From Pseudomonas sp. REP124 (GTDB lineage Bacteria > Pseudomonadota > Gammaproteobacteria > Pseudomonadales > Pseudomonadaceae): a stretch of 64,000 nucleotides of DNA. Positions 62,062 through 64,000 of this stretch are shown piece after piece. The position numbers were made by a program, and so were the translations under genes. The stretch's first letter is position 1; each line of letters opens with the position of its first letter. The notes beneath the pieces were generated by a model. The model saw only the letters and a program-made list of their open reading frames with translations, had not been told where the DNA came from and did no database searches. The stretch spans positions 48,579-112,578 of the forward strand of contig NZ_JAIQWX010000004.1 of the NCBI RefSeq assembly GCF_020164475.1, read 5' to 3'.

Positions 62062-63999
62062 TCAGTTAGGAATGATCATTTTTAGAAGCTGGGTTGTTTG
62101 CTCTCTCAGTAAGATGCCGTCCTTTTCCTCTAGCTCGCCGCTGAAAGCATTGTTGGCTCGATCCGCTTCGTTCGGGGCCCACTCAAGCGCGATTCGAAAC
62201 ATGTACCCGCGTCTGTCAGCACGCTGAAGTACCCCGGCCGGGTACTTAACCTCCAATTCAAGGACAGGGCTGCCTTTGGAGAACTCGATCCACACTTGCC
62301 ATAGACGGTGCTGTTCTTTACCGGTGTAGAGGTAGTCCGCCGGATTGTCTTTGGTACCGGGACCGTCGGGTAACTGGCCGAGCAGATTCGGATCTATCCA
62401 GTAACCATTGAGGAACCTGTCGTAGAACTGGTCCTTGGTGCTTTGCAGTTCGTCGGCATAAAACAGATATGTCTGGATCATCGCCGGTTGCAGGGTCACA
62501 TCCTTGCCTGCCAGCGCGTTTGGTACTTGGATCTGTAGCCAGAAACCCAGGTTTCTTCTCGGCGTGCTGCCTCCGCCGGTGGACAAAGCCCTGCCGCCGA
62601 CGCTGGGACGTTGCAGGGTTTCCAAGAGGGCTTGCGTCTGCCTAAAGTGGCCTTCATCGCCATGCCATTCCGGGATTGATCCTCGCCCCCAAGTGCAACG
62701 GTACAGCCACAGGCGCAGTCCCTCGCGCTTGTAGCGGTTGGCGGCCATGCTGATCATCAAATAGGCGATGCCGAGAATCGCCAAGGTGATGATCACCGGC
62801 TTGGACATTACCCAGGCAAAGCCGAACCAATAGCCAAGGCCAGTGCCGATAGTTTGTATCGTGGCGACCACAGACATGCCTGTAACGATACGAGATTTTC
62901 CTTTGAGTAAGCCTTTTTCAACCTCGCTGGTGGCGCCATCAACGTCATGGGACAATTGCCAAGCTTCTAGCCCGCTCGCCACAGCACCCAATGCCGCCCA
63001 CGTCACCGTGCGCCAGATCAGCCCTTTAGAAACGTTCGCAAACTCAGTCGCCAGCGTTGCTCTGGCACTTTTCCCGTCAATCGCAGCTGTTCTGGCCTCC
63101 GACAACCAACTTCTGTATGACGCTTGAGCCACGCTTCGAGTTTTGTGCCTCAGTTCAGTTGTCATGTTCCCCGCCCGATTCCACGCCGGCCCCACCCACA
63201 AGGTCGCGATTGCATTCCCTGCATACGCCGCACTGGCACTCACATTGCGCCATTCATCCGCCGAGAACTTGCCGTCATTCTTCGCCTGTTTGGCCGTGTG
63301 ATGCAGGTTCCAGGCGTTCAGGCCCACCAACAGGGCCGGTAAGGCATTGCCCAGGTTCTGGTTCATCCAGGCTTTGGTGCTGCGCTGGTGTTCCTGAGTG
63401 CCGAATGTTTTCAGCTGCTCGATCACCTCCGATTTCCCCAGATCGGAGAGCCAGCGGTTGATTTGTGGCAGGTCGACAGGCAGGCGCGTGGGGCCTGAGG
63501 TTTGAGCAGAGATCTGGTTGGGGCGTTGCAGGAAGAGGTGTTTGAGGCGGTATTCATTGGCTCGCAGAAAGTGACGCGCTGCGCGTTGATCGTGAGGCGC
63601 CGCGCGATGGCGTAAGGCGTTGTTGGAGGACGCTATCTTGTTCTGCACGGTGGCGACTTCCAGCAGCCAGGCCTGGTACTCGCGTTGGTAGTTCGGGTTG
63701 TAGACCAGCTGTGTGTCCATGGAAATTTCGGTGGAGATCAGCACTTGCGGTACGGCCAGGGTCAGTGCCAATTGCTGTTTCATGGCCGGCAGCAGCATGA
63801 CGCTCAAGCCGTGCCAGGCGTCTCTGGCCTTGTGGTTGGCGACGTCGAGGAGGGTGTTCATCGCCTGTTTGGCGGTGCTGCTCATGGCCTGGTAGAGCTG
63901 GCTGTCGCGCACGGACTCCAGGTCCAGCACCGCCTTGATTTCATTGAAGCGGGTGCCGATGCTCGTGGCGTCGCCCGGGGATCTTGGGTTCAGTGCAGG
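62062..63999 (-). CDS. VasX/BTH_I2691-like type VI secretion effector, 5' end outside window
   Basis: The frame is open to the window edge (last visible residues before the internal GTG at 63930 read TRFNEIKA), so this is the C-terminal 645 residues of a larger protein. It resembles the toxin VasX/BTH_I2691 type VI effectors: a helical region with AWHGLSVMLLPAMKQQLALTLAVPQV, then several membrane helices (GLIWRTVTWAALGAVASGLEAW, SVVATIQTIGTGLGYWFGFAWVM, PVIITLAILGIAYLMISMAA) and a soluble beta-rich end. Such proteins form pores in target membranes. A putative immunity gene follows. The N-terminal MIX/PAAR or VgrG-linked part would be outside. Confidence 0.78.
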   Translation of the reverse strand, partial: PALNPRSPGDATSIGTRFNEIKAVLDLESVRDSQLYQAMSSTAKQAMNTLLDVANHKARDAWHGLSVMLLPAMKQQLALTLAVPQVLISTEISMDTQLVYNPNYQREYQAWLLEVATVQNKIASSNNALRHRAAPHDQRAARHFLRANEYRLKHLFLQRPNQISAQTSGPTRLPVDLPQINRWLSDLGKSEVIEQLKTFGTQEHQRSTKAWMNQNLGNALPALLVGLNAWNLHHTAKQAKNDGKFSADEWRNVSASAAYAGNAIATLWVGPAWNRAGNMTTELRHKTRSVAQASYRSWLSEARTAAIDGKSARATLATEFANVSKGLIWRTVTWAALGAVASGLEAWQLSHDVDGATSEVEKGLLKGKSRIVTGMSVVATIQTIGTGLGYWFGFAWVMSKPVIITLAILGIAYLMISMAANRYKREGLRLWLYRCTWGRGSIPEWHGDEGHFRQTQALLETLQRPSVGGRALSTGGGSTPRRNLGFWLQIQVPNALAGKDVTLQPAMIQTYLFYADELQSTKDQFYDRFLNGYWIDPNLLGQLPDGPGTKDNPADYLYTGKEQHRLWQVWIEFSKGSPVLELEVKYPAGVLQRADRRGYMFRIALEWAPNEADRANNAFSGELEEKDGILLREQTTQLLKMIIPN

Positions 64000-64000
64000 T

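Overview
The window is about 60% GC, densely coded on both strands, and full of Pseudomonas-type REP palindromes (core GGGAGCGAGCCTGCTCGCGAT or GGAGCAAGGCTTGCCCGCGA variants). With the AroQ-gamma chorismate mutase, the KatG, the putative selenate transporter and a Pseudomonas-type DUF6124 gene, this points to a chromosome of the Pseudomonas fluorescens group. No rRNA, tRNA or CRISPR was seen.

Layout. 1-4000: the end of a LysR regulator, an NTF2-like protein, an SGNH hydrolase, a secreted 13-residue-repeat protein, a periplasmic chorismate mutase and a small conserved protein. 4200-14900: a probable catabolic island for a hydroquinone-type aromatic. It holds a nitroreductase, a PcpA/LinE-like hydroquinone ring-cleavage dioxygenase, a WrbA-like quinone reductase, two glutathione transferases (one of the LinD/PcpC reductive dehalogenase type), a tryptophan-2,3-dioxygenase-like haem enzyme, a LysR regulator, an amidase translationally coupled to a maleylacetate-reductase-like iron alcohol dehydrogenase, and an outer-membrane protein of the phenol meta-pathway family. 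15000-22100: a CadC-like/TPR regulator, an NmrA-like reductase, an EmrAB-type efflux pair, and a LysR/SDR divergon. 22250-29700: DUF2252, a secreted GlcG/HbpS protein, KatG, a membrane diguanylate cyclase, and an Xre-RES toxin-antitoxin pair with a clear palindromic operator.

29700-39230: a PhnDCEE-like ABC operon (putative selenate/phosphonate), a TonB receptor, an MHS-type MFS carrier whose C-terminus is encoded by a REP, an AraC regulator and a PLP dehydratase. 39500-44300: an AhpD-like/MocR divergon, a complete IS1182-type insertion sequence, and a DUF6124 gene preceded by a probable structured RNA. 44400-51600: secreted aldose epimerase, two GNATs, LysE, MAPEG, RidA, a TPR protein and an SDR-AraC pair. 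51700-59770: a regulated cluster with methylmalonate-semialdehyde dehydrogenase, an MHS carrier, a quinone oxidoreductase, two LysR regulators, a YciI-like protein and a 3-hydroxyisobutyrate-dehydrogenase-like enzyme, probably for uptake and oxidation of a small hydroxy acid. 59900-64000: an MFS exporter, then a VasX/BTH_I2691-like type VI effector (5' end outside the window) with a low-GC membrane protein as likely immunity partner.

The most interesting candidates are the hydroquinone island with its unexpected haem dioxygenase and amidase, the RNA element upstream of DUF6124, the repeat protein, and the effector-immunity pair. All functions are read from sequence motifs and remembered family features; no database search was possible.
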